64,000 nucleotides of DNA, from the NCBI RefSeq assembly GCF_006228385.1, contig NZ_CP039852.1, positions 1,442,001 through 1,506,000 on the forward strand. Direction: 5' to 3'. This document shows positions 9,880 to 19,643 of the stretch, in pieces. Both the position numbers and the translations under genes were made by a program. Every line of letters starts with the position of its first letter. Position 1 is the stretch's first letter. The notes below the pieces were generated by a model. The model was not told the origin of the DNA, ran no database searches, and saw only the letters and a list, made by a program, of their open reading frames with translations. Origin of the DNA: Salinimonas iocasae (GTDB lineage: Bacteria; Pseudomonadota; Gammaproteobacteria; Enterobacterales; Alteromonadaceae).

Positions 9880-12750
9880 ATGGAGTTAGAGATAGCCATG
9901 ATTGGAAGTGCTGTAATTTGTTTACCTAATTTTCTTGGCAATTTGTTTGGCACAGCCCACATACGCCTTGAAGGCAGTGAACTTGTCCTTCAGATCAATG
10001 GGCAAGACAGACGTATTTCTTTGGCTGATGTCAAAACCTTCCCGCAGATTCGCAAAGGGTGGTTTGGCGGAACTTATCGCTTCGATGTGGGCAATCAATC
10101 CTTCGTGTTACGTTTTCTTTCTCGCAAAACACTGCCTGCCCTGGAAAGCGCTGTTCGCAGCACAATCACCGAGCTTGCCGACACTCGCATTCAAAATATC
10201 TATCAACAATTTGAGACCGCCGCGGTCAGGCAGTACTTACGTGACTCGCGAGTTTCTGCTCTGGATGAAGATATTTCTTCGCTTTTATCTCTATATAAGC
10301 CTCTACTCGCAGCATCAGGCTCTCTCTCTGCCAAACGCTTACAGCAACTCAACATCCTGAATGCGGTTCATCCTCTATCGTCGACAGCTAATGAAATTCG
10401 ACGACGCTTTGCACAAAAGCAGATGTCCTCCAGAAAACGCTTTTTTGACCGGGTTGAATCCAATCCGCTCACGGAGCAGCAGCGTTTAGCGGTGATTCGT
10501 AACAATGACCGTAATCTCGTGCTTGCTGCGGCAGGGACCGGAAAGACCTCAGTGATTGTGGCTAAAGCGCTTGACCTGATAGACACGGCAAAGGCTGAGC
10601 CGAAAAGCATTCTGATATTGGCTTACAACAACGCCGCTGCCAAAGAGTTGCGGGAAAGATTGGAATATCGTGCTAAACAGATGCACATTCAACACGACCG
10701 GCTACCTATAATTCAAACCTTCCACGCTCTGGGCAGGCGAATCCTTATTGATGCAGGGATCACACCGTCCCTATCGCGCTTTGCCGAAGACCGGCTTGCA
10801 CTAGAGTCGTGGGCGACGTCGTGGTTTGTACAGGCAATACAAAACAGCGAACATTCTCTTAAGATGTTTATCCGGCTGCTATACCCAGCAATTAACCCCT
10901 TCGACTTTAAAACCGTGCAGGAGTACGAAGAATACGTTAGGGACAATGAATATCGCACATTAAAAGGCGAGCTGGTCAGAGGTTATCAGGAGCTGCTGAT
11001 TGCCAACTGGCTCTACCTTCACTGTGTAGACTATGAGTATGAGCCATCCTATGTGAGTAAGCGCCGAATAAGTGCTGGATTCGATTACCGCCCTGACTTT
11101 CATATTACAGGGACGGACATTTACCTTGAGCACTTTGGCATTGACAGAGCAGGCAATACTCGTCCAGGCATCAACAGCGTGAAGTTTCAGAATGAGATGG
11201 TGTCCAAACGTAATCTACACACTGAGGTTGGTACAACGCTCCTTGAGACCTTTCACTATAACTGGGTGGAGGGCACGCTCGAAGACGCACTTGAGCAGCA
11301 ACTGACTGATGCCGGAATTAAACTTCACAAGAGGCCTTTGAATGAAATTCTGGATACGCTGAAGGAATTCGGCGGCATTGCAGATGGCGTCGCCCGCTAC
11401 ATGAAATGTTTGCAAGCTATTCGCGTCGAGCAGTTATCTGGTGACGAAATTTTCAGCCGCTTGAACGCACATAATATTGCTAATGCTGACGAGTACACGG
11501 ATTTGCTGAGCGCTTTTCATCATGCGTACAAAGACAAGTTGCTGGAGGATGAGCGCATCGATTTTGACGATATGATAATTCGCGCTACTACCAGCGTATT
11601 GACTGGCAAGTACCGCTCGCATTACAGCCATATCCTGGTGGACGAGTTTCAGGATATCTCTAAAGCGAGGATGGACTTTTTAAATGCCATGATTGAAAAG
11701 GGGCCTGATCCAATTTTAACCGCGGTGGGTGATGACTGGCAGTCAATATATCGCTTTTCCGGCGGTAAGCTGGAGCTAACAACACGCTTTGAAGAGCACG
11801 TTGGTAGTCATTCGCTTACCAAGCTGGAAAAAACATTCAGGTACAACAACAGTATCGCCCATACAGCCGGGATGTTTGTGATGGCCAATCCTGAGCAATA
11901 TAAAAAAGAAATTAGCACCCATCAGACCGTCACTTCACCGCAAGTGTATCTACTGGACGATTTGATTGATGGTAAACCCGATTTACAGGAAACGACCCGG
12001 CAACTCGCGACGAAAATCTTGCAGCAGGCACCCGATGCATCTATCGCTGTTATGGCACGCTACAATTACCTGCTTCAGAATGCGAAGGATTATCTGGACG
12101 AAATGTGTCGCAACAGTAATCTTAAGTTCTGGACCTTTCACGGCTCTAAAGGGCTTGAGGCGGATCACTGCATCATCATTGGGCTGTCTCAGGGAAAGCT
12201 AGGGTTCCCTAATAGCCGAAAAGATGAACTTGTTGTCGAAGCGCTGCTTCCTTCCCTTGATCCCTATTTATATTCAGAAGAGCGACGACTTTTTTATGTC
12301 GCTATTACCCGTGCGAAACAAAAATGTTATCTGGTTGCTGACGCGGCAGCACCCTCCGTCTTCGTGGAAGAGTTACTCTCACCTTCGTTTGAAGTGAATA
12401 TTGTTTCCGAGTCGTTTTCAGAAAAGCACCGACGTCTTTACAAATGCCCAAGCTGTATGGGCGGGTATTTCAAAAAGCATCGTGGTCAATTTGGAGAGTT
12501 TTACACATGCTCTTCAGGCAGTGCTTGCCTGACCAAAGTGAGAATTTGTGAGGACTGCGACTCACCCTCAGTGGATACGCAAACACACTCCGTTTGCAAC
12601 AATGAAGACTGTGATAGCAAATTGCCGATTTGTCCTCTCTGCGGACGTCCACTTCACGAAAGAGCCGGCAAATACGGCAAGTTCTATGGTTGTTCCGGCT
12701 ATGGCATACCCGATGACCGATGTTCTTACACCCAAACAATGAATGAGTAG
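9880..12750 (+). CDS. HelD/UvrD-like superfamily I helicase with nuclease-like insertion and zinc clusters
   Basis: 956 residues. The N-terminal domain (1-190) resembles E. coli helicase IV (HelD), which acts 3'-5' on DNA. Motif I is AAAGTGKTSVIV (about 214-225), motif II is LVDEFQDIS (about 584-592), and the C-terminal helicase motif is FYVAITRAK. An insertion at about 385-430 contains YRPDFHI and YLEHFGID, a pattern seen in PD-(D/E)XK-like nuclease inserts of some UvrD-like helicases. The C-terminus (about 853-955) adds topoisomerase-type zinc ribbons: CPSC, CEDC and CPLCGRPL followed by GKFYGCSGY. E. coli HelD, at about 684 residues, lacks the last two parts. It is monocistronic and convergent with the next gene. 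A DNA repair or defence role is inference. Confidence 0.88.
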   Translation: MELEIAMIGSAVICLPNFLGNLFGTAHIRLEGSELVLQINGQDRRISLADVKTFPQIRKGWFGGTYRFDVGNQSFVLRFLSRKTLPALESAVRSTITELADTRIQNIYQQFETAAVRQYLRDSRVSALDEDISSLLSLYKPLLAASGSLSAKRLQQLNILNAVHPLSSTANEIRRRFAQKQMSSRKRFFDRVESNPLTEQQRLAVIRNNDRNLVLAAAGTGKTSVIVAKALDLIDTAKAEPKSILILAYNNAAAKELRERLEYRAKQMHIQHDRLPIIQTFHALGRRILIDAGITPSLSRFAEDRLALESWATSWFVQAIQNSEHSLKMFIRLLYPAINPFDFKTVQEYEEYVRDNEYRTLKGELVRGYQELLIANWLYLHCVDYEYEPSYVSKRRISAGFDYRPDFHITGTDIYLEHFGIDRAGNTRPGINSVKFQNEMVSKRNLHTEVGTTLLETFHYNWVEGTLEDALEQQLTDAGIKLHKRPLNEILDTLKEFGGIADGVARYMKCLQAIRVEQLSGDEIFSRLNAHNIANADEYTDLLSAFHHAYKDKLLEDERIDFDDMIIRATTSVLTGKYRSHYSHILVDEFQDISKARMDFLNAMIEKGPDPILTAVGDDWQSIYRFSGGKLELTTRFEEHVGSHSLTKLEKTFRYNNSIAHTAGMFVMANPEQYKKEISTHQTVTSPQVYLLDDLIDGKPDLQETTRQLATKILQQAPDASIAVMARYNYLLQNAKDYLDEMCRNSNLKFWTFHGSKGLEADHCIIIGLSQGKLGFPNSRKDELVVEALLPSLDPYLYSEERRLFYVAITRAKQKCYLVADAAAPSVFVEELLSPSFEVNIVSESFSEKHRRLYKCPSCMGGYFKKHRGQFGEFYTCSSGSACLTKVRICEDCDSPSVDTQTHSVCNNEDCDSKLPICPLCGRPLHERAGKYGKFYGCSGYGIPDDRCSYTQTMNE

Positions 12751-12777
12751 TAGGCAAGGAAATTATTGTGTACAGCC

Positions 12778-13869
12778 TCAAAGCGATACGCTTTCTCCCT
12801 CATTCATTATCACCAAAGGCAGCGAGGTATTGACCTTCTGATGCATTTTCAATAATCGCTTGAGCGGTGAATGGGAAGAATGATCGCCCATCTGCCAACT
12901 GGCATTTCCATAGCCCCATGGGATCATTACTTTACAGCCAAGGTCATCGGCGGCTGTCAGCGCATCTTCCGGGGTGGTGTGAACGTACCGGTACCATGTT
13001 GCATATTTGGGGTGGTAGTACGACGCAATGGGCAACAAACAGACATCGATACTGCCATAATGTTCTCTTATCTTTTTGAAGTGCGCTGAGTAGCCAGTGT
13101 CCCCGGCAAAAAACAGCGTGTGTCCGTCATTTTCTATTAACCAGCCACCCCATAGCGCCTTTTCATCGTCATTATATAAAAACGGGACCCAGTATCGACT
13201 GTTAAAATGATGCGCTGGCACCGCGCTAATAGTGGCAGATCCTAACTGGTAATCGCTGAACCAGCTTACTTCTTTAATATCGAGCCCATCTTGCGGCAAA
13301 TAGCCGGCGGTGTCCTGATGCACGAAATACAGCGGTTCATTGCCTAGTTTCGCAATATCGGCTTTATTGAAATGGTCATAGTGCAAATGTGAATATAGTA
13401 CCGCAGAGATACCTGAAGTCGCAGAATCAGGCCAGCTCGGGACCCGGCGTGTCATTCCGCCGTTCAGTGCATGAAGCCAGTCAATGGGCCAGTCAAACTG
13501 GTCACTTACCGGATCAAATAATAGCTTAGTATCGTCTGGCAAAGTGACCAAAAAGCTTGCATGCCCCAGCCACAGAATAGTGAAGCCAGATTCAATTTCG
13601 GGTATTTCGTTGTTGGCACTAAACCGACACCCATCACTGTGCTGGCTGCATTCCAGGTGCTCAAAGGCCGGATAGCAGTTTTCATCACAGGTGACGGGGT
13701 AGGTCTTCTCGCCAGGAAACATATTTTGATACCTGCCATCGCTTGCCCTGGCAACGGGGCCGGATTCTGAAGATATGCGTTCTACAGAATTTGAGTGCGA
13801 AAATATGCTGCATCCGTTCACCAGAACTATGAGCAGAGAAACAAAAGATAACCGGAATGCGGACATCAT
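12778..13869 (-). CDS. Metallo-beta-lactamase-fold lipoprotein (UlaG/NAPE-PLD-like)
   Basis: From ATG 13869 the protein is 363 residues and begins with a lipoprotein signal ending LIVLVNGC (Cys20). Longer frames starting at 13977 would bury that signal behind 36 extra residues, so I prefer 13869; the RBS there is weak. The metal-binding motif SHLHYDHFN (H161-x-H163-x-D165-H166) is present, as are GHASFL upstream, FFAGDTGYS downstream and a late WGYGNASW/His region. This set matches the UlaG/NAPE-PLD branch of the metallo-beta-lactamase fold, whose members cleave phosphodiester or lactone bonds. It is anchored in the envelope by its lipid. Convergent with the helicase gene. Confidence 0.83.
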   Translation of the reverse strand: MMSAFRLSFVSLLIVLVNGCSIFSHSNSVERISSESGPVARASDGRYQNMFPGEKTYPVTCDENCYPAFEHLECSQHSDGCRFSANNEIPEIESGFTILWLGHASFLVTLPDDTKLLFDPVSDQFDWPIDWLHALNGGMTRRVPSWPDSATSGISAVLYSHLHYDHFNKADIAKLGNEPLYFVHQDTAGYLPQDGLDIKEVSWFSDYQLGSATISAVPAHHFNSRYWVPFLYNDDEKALWGGWLIENDGHTLFFAGDTGYSAHFKKIREHYGSIDVCLLPIASYYHPKYATWYRYVHTTPEDALTAADDLGCKVMIPWGYGNASWQMGDHSSHSPLKRLLKMHQKVNTSLPLVIMNEGESVSL

Positions 13870-14200
13870 CCTGATAGCACAACCCTTTGAAATTATTTGA
13901 ATATCAAGGAAGTATAAAAGCCCGCTTTTTGGTGGCAAGCACATTGTCGTAACAAGACGTAACACATACGCCACCATCAGGTTAATTCACATGGCTCCCA
14001 GCCCAATTTGATTCCATAGTCCCCAAAAGGCCGGGCGGCCCAGATCGCTGACGCTTACCAAGTTACGTTCCCGATCCATTACGTGCTTTGACCGTAGATA
14101 ATTTGTCACAAAAAAACATCGTTTTTATGATGCCTGTTCTAGGCTGTTTTTCGACCTAGGGGCTTACAAACATCAATTGCTACAGATATCAGGAAGATGT

Positions 14201-15709
14201 ATGGAAGTTGATCAGCGAGCTACACCAAGTCTATCGGTGGCGTTAACGCCAGTCGTACTGACGCTTATTGTCTTAGGCGTACAAATCTTTTATTTCGGGG
14301 TGTTTGAACCCCACATTCCACTTGCTATCGGGGTAGCACTGGCCAGTTGTGTCGGGATCTATCTGGGTCTGACTTGGGAAGACATCCGGGAAGGTATTTT
14401 CAAGGTTATCCATGTGGCGTTGCCCGCGGTGAGCGTGCTTATTGTTGTGGGGATGATAATCGGGATTTGGATTGCCAGTGGGACGGTACCGACCATCATT
14501 TACTACGGGTTAAAAACATTATCCCCGGAACTCTTCCTGCCAGCAGCCATGGTGATTTGTGCGGTGGTAGCTGTGTCGCTGGGAACGAGCTGGGGCAGTG
14601 TGGGAACGGTCGGTCTTGCCTTAATGGGCATAGGCGATGGGTTCGATATTCCCATGTACTGGACAGCGGGTGCCGTAGTCTCTGGTGCCTTTTTCGGCGA
14701 TAAGGTCTCACCACTTTCCGATACCACTAACCTGGCACCAGCTGTAACTGGCACCGATGTGTTCTCACACATCAAAAATATGATGGCCACCACAATTCCT
14801 GCCATGGTCATTGCTTTTCTTATCTATCTGGCGGTGGGCTTTTTGGTCATTGATGCTGAAAGCGTATCGTTTGAAAAAATAGAAGGCATCACTACTGCGC
14901 TGCAAGATAATTTCTATATTTCCGGTTGGGCGTTGCTACCTGCATTAATTGTCATGGGACTGGCGCTGAAAAAACTGCCGCCGCTGCCCTCACTGTTCAT
15001 TGGTGTATTGGCAGGGGGCGCATTTGCCATGATTGCGCAGGGGCAGAGTCTGCAGGCGGTGTTTGATTACGCCAATAACGGATACTCCATCCAGACCAAT
15101 ATTAGCGAGATAGATGATTTGCTAAATCGCGGCGGGGTGCAGTCTATGATGTGGACCATTTCATTAGTACTCATTGCGCTGGCCTTTGGTGGCGCGCTGG
15201 AAGCGACAGGCTGCTTAAGAAGTATCATCAACGCTATCAAGACCACTGCAACTACATTTGCCCGAACCCAGGTGGCTGCAGTAGGCACTGCATTTTCAAC
15301 CAATCTGGTGGCAGGCGACCCCTATTTATCTGTGGCACTGCCAGGCAGAATGTTTTCTCCGGTATACCGTGGAATGGGCTATTCAACACTCAATTTATCC
15401 CGAGGTGTCGAAGAAGGGGGGACGCTAATGTCACCGCTTATTCCCTGGAACGCCGGTGGCGCATTTGTCATATCAGCGCTTGGGTTGGGCGTATCTGGTG
15501 GCAATCTGGAAAATTTACTGTATATCCCTTTGGCGTTTGCCTGCTGGACCGCGCCGATTATAGGGATAATTTACGCTTACCTTGACTGGTTCTCGCCAAA
15601 AGCGTCCGACGAAGAGCGTGAGCGGTGGGAAGCTGAAGATGCTGCGATTGCCAGGTTTAACGATGATGGTAAGCCTGTCAAAGAGCAGGTCGAGAAAATG
15701 GAGACGTAA
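14201..15709 (+). CDS. NhaC-family Na+/H+ antiporter
   Basis: The start at ATG 14201 has AGGAAG a few bases upstream and gives 502 residues; a TTG at 14177 would add eight unconvincing residues. The sequence is hydrophobic throughout, with about a dozen membrane segments. It carries the NhaC hallmarks SLGTSWGSVGTVG, GAVVSGAFFGDKVSPLSDTTNLAP and, late, EEGGTLMSPLIPWNAGGAF. NhaC proteins exchange Na+ (or amine/malate-type solutes in some relatives) for H+ across the inner membrane, which fits a marine host. It is followed immediately by the decayed integron integrase on the opposite strand. Confidence 0.92.
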   Translation: MEVDQRATPSLSVALTPVVLTLIVLGVQIFYFGVFEPHIPLAIGVALASCVGIYLGLTWEDIREGIFKVIHVALPAVSVLIVVGMIIGIWIASGTVPTIIYYGLKTLSPELFLPAAMVICAVVAVSLGTSWGSVGTVGLALMGIGDGFDIPMYWTAGAVVSGAFFGDKVSPLSDTTNLAPAVTGTDVFSHIKNMMATTIPAMVIAFLIYLAVGFLVIDAESVSFEKIEGITTALQDNFYISGWALLPALIVMGLALKKLPPLPSLFIGVLAGGAFAMIAQGQSLQAVFDYANNGYSIQTNISEIDDLLNRGGVQSMMWTISLVLIALAFGGALEATGCLRSIINAIKTTATTFARTQVAAVGTAFSTNLVAGDPYLSVALPGRMFSPVYRGMGYSTLNLSRGVEEGGTLMSPLIPWNAGGAFVISALGLGVSGGNLENLLYIPLAFACWTAPIIGIIYAYLDWFSPKASDEERERWEAEDAAIARFNDDGKPVKEQVEKMET

Positions 15710-15811
15710 TACCAGCAATATCTGCCGACAATGGCTGGCCATTCGGCCGGTTATTGTTGGTGGATATAACTTGCGGCGTTGGATGTTAAAGGTTTTGTCC
15801 ATTCTTGCTAT

Positions 15812-16579
15812 CGAGGAAGGGAAGAGGTATTGCCATCACAGCGCTCATTCTGCGGCAGGGTATTTATTCCTCAATGAATTAGGTAGCTCAACACACCCTT
15901 TGCCCAGACTTAAGTCATAGTCGTGCAAAGACTTCCTCCATTGTAATTGCTGAGACAATGGCCTGATAAGCTTCTCAGGGAATAGCGTGACACGGTCTTT
16001 CTTACCTTTAGCGGACTTAACATGAATAGTTCTCAGGGATAAATCCACGTCTTTCACTCTCAATTGAACGCATTCACTTATCCGAAGGCCCGAGCCGTAG
16101 AGAATGGATGCCATTAGACGATGTGTACCGTACATCGCATGGAGTATTTTCATTGCTTCTTGGTGGGTGAATACAACAGGAAGATTTGTTGGTGCCTTAG
16201 GGCGATGAATCGGGGCAAGATGCCCCATATCCCATTCCAGAACATGTTTAAAAAAGAAATTAATCGCGTTGATGGCTGCGTTGACCGTTGTGGCTGATTT
16301 ATTACGGTTAGATTTATGTTGGAGAAAGCGGTTGATATGCTCTGTACAGAGGTCTTGGGCAGGCGTAGCGCGATTGTAGTTCAGGAAATACTTTATCCAG
16401 TAGCGATAGCTTTGCTCTGTCCTTTTACTGTACCCCAGCCTGTTAATGGCAAAGGAAATGCGGTTAATCAGGTTTTGACCTGACTCAGCGATTCGATTTT
16501 TTTTTGTGTTCCACGTTTTGCGAACTCCTAAGTATATGACTTGGCTGTGTAAAGCTGTACTATGCCAATAGTGATGTAT
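15812..16579 (-). pseudogene. intI: Decayed integron integrase (IntI-type tyrosine recombinase)
   Basis: The minus-strand frame reads NLINRISFAINRLGYSKRTEQSYRYW..., then LPVVFTHQEAMKIL, LMASILYGSGLRISECVQLR and KSAKGKKDRVTLFPE. The segment SLHDYDLSLGKG...LPNSLRNKYP is the extra patch found only in integron integrases. Three defects are visible. The frame opens after a stop at 16580-16582 and has no ATG, GTG or TTG before a late internal ATG at 16228. Two in-frame TGA codons follow KYPAAE (15845-15847 and 15836-15838). IntI-like sequence resumes briefly as WQYLFPSS and then stops, so the catalytic His, second Arg and Tyr region is missing. It is therefore almost certainly inactive. It lies beside an attI-like site and a cassette read in the opposite direction. 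Confidence 0.85.
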
Positions 16580-16621
16580 TTATATGCGAATCGTGGTTCG
16601 CATATAAATAGGTTCGCAAAA
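16516..16621. promoter_or_regulatory. Nested inverted repeats upstream of intI
   Basis: A perfect 14-bp inverted repeat (16577-16590 and 16597-16610, 6-nt loop; core ATATGCGAA / TTCGCATAT) sits in the divergent region between intI and the cassette. A second pair, TTTTGCGAAC (16516-16525) and GTTCGCAAAA (16612-16621), brackets it. Both share the GCGAA/TTCGC core. They may be operator sites or integrase-binding sites of the attI region. Confidence 0.5.
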
Positions 16622-16687
16622 TATTAAAAGTGCTGCCAGCGCAGTCACAGCAAAGGGTAGAGGGAGGTGGCCCGGTGTGATAAAAAT

Positions 16688-16729
16688 AAATATGCGGTTC
16701 TTAGGGTCCGCTTCATTTAAATGTTATGT
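16688..16729 (+). other. Putative attI-side core site of the integron
   Basis: Just before the cassette gene lies AAATGTTATGT (GTT at 16723), the mirror image of the ACATAAC that opens the attC-like site after the gene. A small inverted repeat (GCGGttcttaggGTCCGC) precedes it. The position matches the attI/cassette junction; the core deviates from the GTTRRRY consensus at one base. Confidence 0.5.
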
Positions 16730-16741
16730 GTAAAGGGAAGT

Positions 16742-17014
16742 ATGAAGCTTAATGATAATTTCGGGGTATATGTTTGCCCTCATGTGTTTAAGAATGAGTC
16801 TCCAGTATTAGTAGGTATTCGAGATCACGATGGTGATTGGCAGTTTTTCTGTGATGACGAGAATTGTCACGAGAAATCAGAACCACACCTTATTGGTGTT
16901 GGACACTTGACCCAAGCAGACCCAACAATTAATGAGTTAACCTGCTTAAAGCACGGTTCTTTTGCACAAAAAATACATGCAAATTCAGAATGGGAATATG
17001 GTGAATTAGAGTAA
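16742..17014 (+). CDS. Integron cassette gene, conserved protein of unknown function
   Basis: 90 residues from ATG 16742, which has AAGGGAAG just upstream; an in-frame ATG at 16721 straddles the cassette junction and is less likely. The sequence (VCPHVFKNESPVL..., then DGDWQFFCDDENCHE, VGVGHLT-type motif) resembles small hypothetical proteins in other bacteria that share a 'C.HVF....PVL' start and a 'GDWqFlC' middle. Paired Cys and His residues hint at metal binding, but no function can be named. The gene fills the cassette between the attI-like core and the attC-like structure, as expected for a single-gene cassette without its own promoter. Confidence 0.7.
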   Translation: MKLNDNFGVYVCPHVFKNESPVLVGIRDHDGDWQFFCDDENCHEKSEPHLIGVGHLTQADPTINELTCLKHGSFAQKIHANSEWEYGELE

Positions 17015-17019
17015 TTTAC

Positions 17020-17127
17020 ACATAACAAACCGCTATAGTCGGTCGCTTCCGCTCCCTGGGACAAAAACATGGGGCCGCTTCGCGATTATGGCCCCATATT
17101 TTTGCCCCTAAGCGGGCCGTTGGTATG
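17020..17127 (+). repeat. attC-like recombination site (VCR-like) closing the cassette
   Basis: The site opens with ACATAAC (17020-17026) right after the cassette stop codon and ends with CCGTTGGTA (17117-17125). Inside is a 15-bp inverted repeat with one mismatch (CAAAAACATGGGGCC / GGCCCCATATTTTTG). The right flank CCCCTAAGCGGGCCGTTGG resembles the right side of Vibrio cholerae repeats as I recall them. Length (about 108 bp), position and symmetry fit an attC; the right core deviates from GTTRRRY. Confidence 0.65.
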
Positions 17128-17493
17128 ACTCCCTTTGTCAACACATAACGAGTGCTTCCCTGACACTCTTGCAGTCCATAATCAGTTGTATTTCTCACTC
17201 ATATTAAATGAGCTAACGCACCGGATGAGGCAGTAAATTCGTCGGTTGGTATGCTGGTATTCGTAGGTTACTTATTCGATGAATAAGCAGAGCTGACCTT
17301 ACTCAATCCGCCGTGACACCTTCTCATCAGTCTATGCTCGTGGGCCAACAACCGTTAGGTAGTTGCCATCATAACGCCCTCGTAGGTTGTGCCACATTCC
17401 GCGGCCTGATCCGAATACGTTAGCTCAAACTCGTTTATCATGCAGGTACTCGACTTAACCGTAATTTTGGGTTCACGGAAGTGAGTACCATTT
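17128..17493. other. Possible gene-less cassette remnants before the IS
   Basis: No gene is seen in about 365 bp. A second ACATAACGAGTGC (from about 17141), a second GTTGGTATG (from 17244) and a consensus-fitting GTTAGGT (17354-17360), preceded by GCTAACG near 17211, suggest one or two further decayed attC or cassette pieces. The pairing between these candidates is poor, so this is tentative. Confidence 0.35.
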
Positions 17494-17560
17494 TGTAGTG
17501 GCAGACTAAACCCGAACACCATTTTAAGTGGTAGCATTACACTTAATAACGAGGTGTTCA

Positions 17561-18623
<1,063 letters not shown>

Positions 18624-18682
18624 CCACTACATAGTGAACCAAGTAGTTAACAATTCTCGAATGTACCAGCTCACCTAAAACA

Positions 18683-19359
18683 CTAGTGATAGCCCCTAAA
18701 TGAAATGAAAACCTCAATTTTTCCCAAGGCTTGTGCATGTTCGAGCTTTTGTTGTGGCTGTTCATTCTCACTTAGTGAAGGAGCGAAGTTACCTGAGAAG
18801 ACAACAGAAAAAGTTATAAAAAGTACAGCAACAACCACTACTATGATCTTTTGGTAAACCTCAGCTTCAATTACGGCTGCACTCAAGAGAAGACCAGAAA
18901 ATATAAAAAGGAATAGGTAATATTGGTCGATAGACCAACAATCTTGAAGTATTGATGTAAAAATATAGTTTATTATAGGAGTAATTCCCAAGATAGAAAA
19001 AAAGGTTTTTGGTTGTTGATAAAATGTTTTTTTAAATCGACCCTTCCATCTACCGACTCCATCTCTGGGAATGATAGTGCAACTAGGAGGTATATAAGTA
19101 TTGGGTTTGCAATCAGCAGCAATACATTGAGGTTACTCCAATTATCATGACCTCTGAAACCCCATACATGTTCAGCCATTTGTGTTTGTAGAATAGAAAT
19201 GAGAATGGCCCAAAGGGTATGAACCCAATATGTATCGACTTTCTTCCTTAATCTGATCGCACAACCAATATTCGAAATATGTTGGACCATTGCTAATCCA
19301 AGAATAACTACATACAGAATAAGAACTATATGGTCAAAATAATCGGTTGTTTTAAGCAT
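18683..19359 (-). pseudogene. Split multi-pass membrane protein (frameshift)
   Basis: Two overlapping minus-strand frames together make one membrane protein of about 220 residues. The first (from ATG 19359) starts MLKTTDYFDHIVLILYVVIL and continues through VDTYWVHTLWAIL and LIANPILIYLLVALSFPE. It leaves the coding pattern at about 18990. The second, one base over, continues with ITPIINYIFTS and two further hydrophobic helices to 18683. The switch falls at a run of seven A/T bases (about 18998-19004), the usual place for slippage or a sequencing error. The YWVH..WA pattern occurs in uncharacterised bacterial membrane proteins. Function unknown. It lies between IS remnants, which suggests a transferred, decaying gene. 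Confidence 0.65.
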
Positions 19360-19442
19360 AGGGTGGCCTGCTTAATCAATTAGGTTATCACTTAATGAAG
19401 TCCTACAACTTTAGCTTTGGATATACAGTTTTTCTAGGTGAC

Positions 19443-19480
19443 TGTAATAGCAAACTAAACCCGAATACTGTTTTAGGGGA
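19443..19480 (+). repeat. Lone IS-end remnant
   Basis: The stretch TGTAATAGCAAACTAAACCC and the next 18 bases are similar to the left end of the IS at 17494 (shared blocks ACTAAACCCGAA and TTTTA). No transposase sequence follows. It looks like a left-over end of a related IS, or the far side of a rearrangement. Confidence 0.55.
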
Positions 19481-19643
19481 GGTTTACAGAAGATAAGGTT
19501 TAAAAATCTATAACAAAAAGGTGGGGTCTGCGACTGACTGAAGGCGTAAACAATGGATAATAAAGAAACAGTGGTTCTAGTGCGTTGATACTACTATAAA
19601 GATCCCCATACTACGATTTTGAGGATCTTCAGAATATTTGTAT

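Noticed and set aside
16580..17020. LexA (SOS) box controlling intI
   Set aside because: CTGT and ACAG half-sites near 16540-16560 do not have the CTGT-N8-ACAG spacing, so no SOS box can be claimed.
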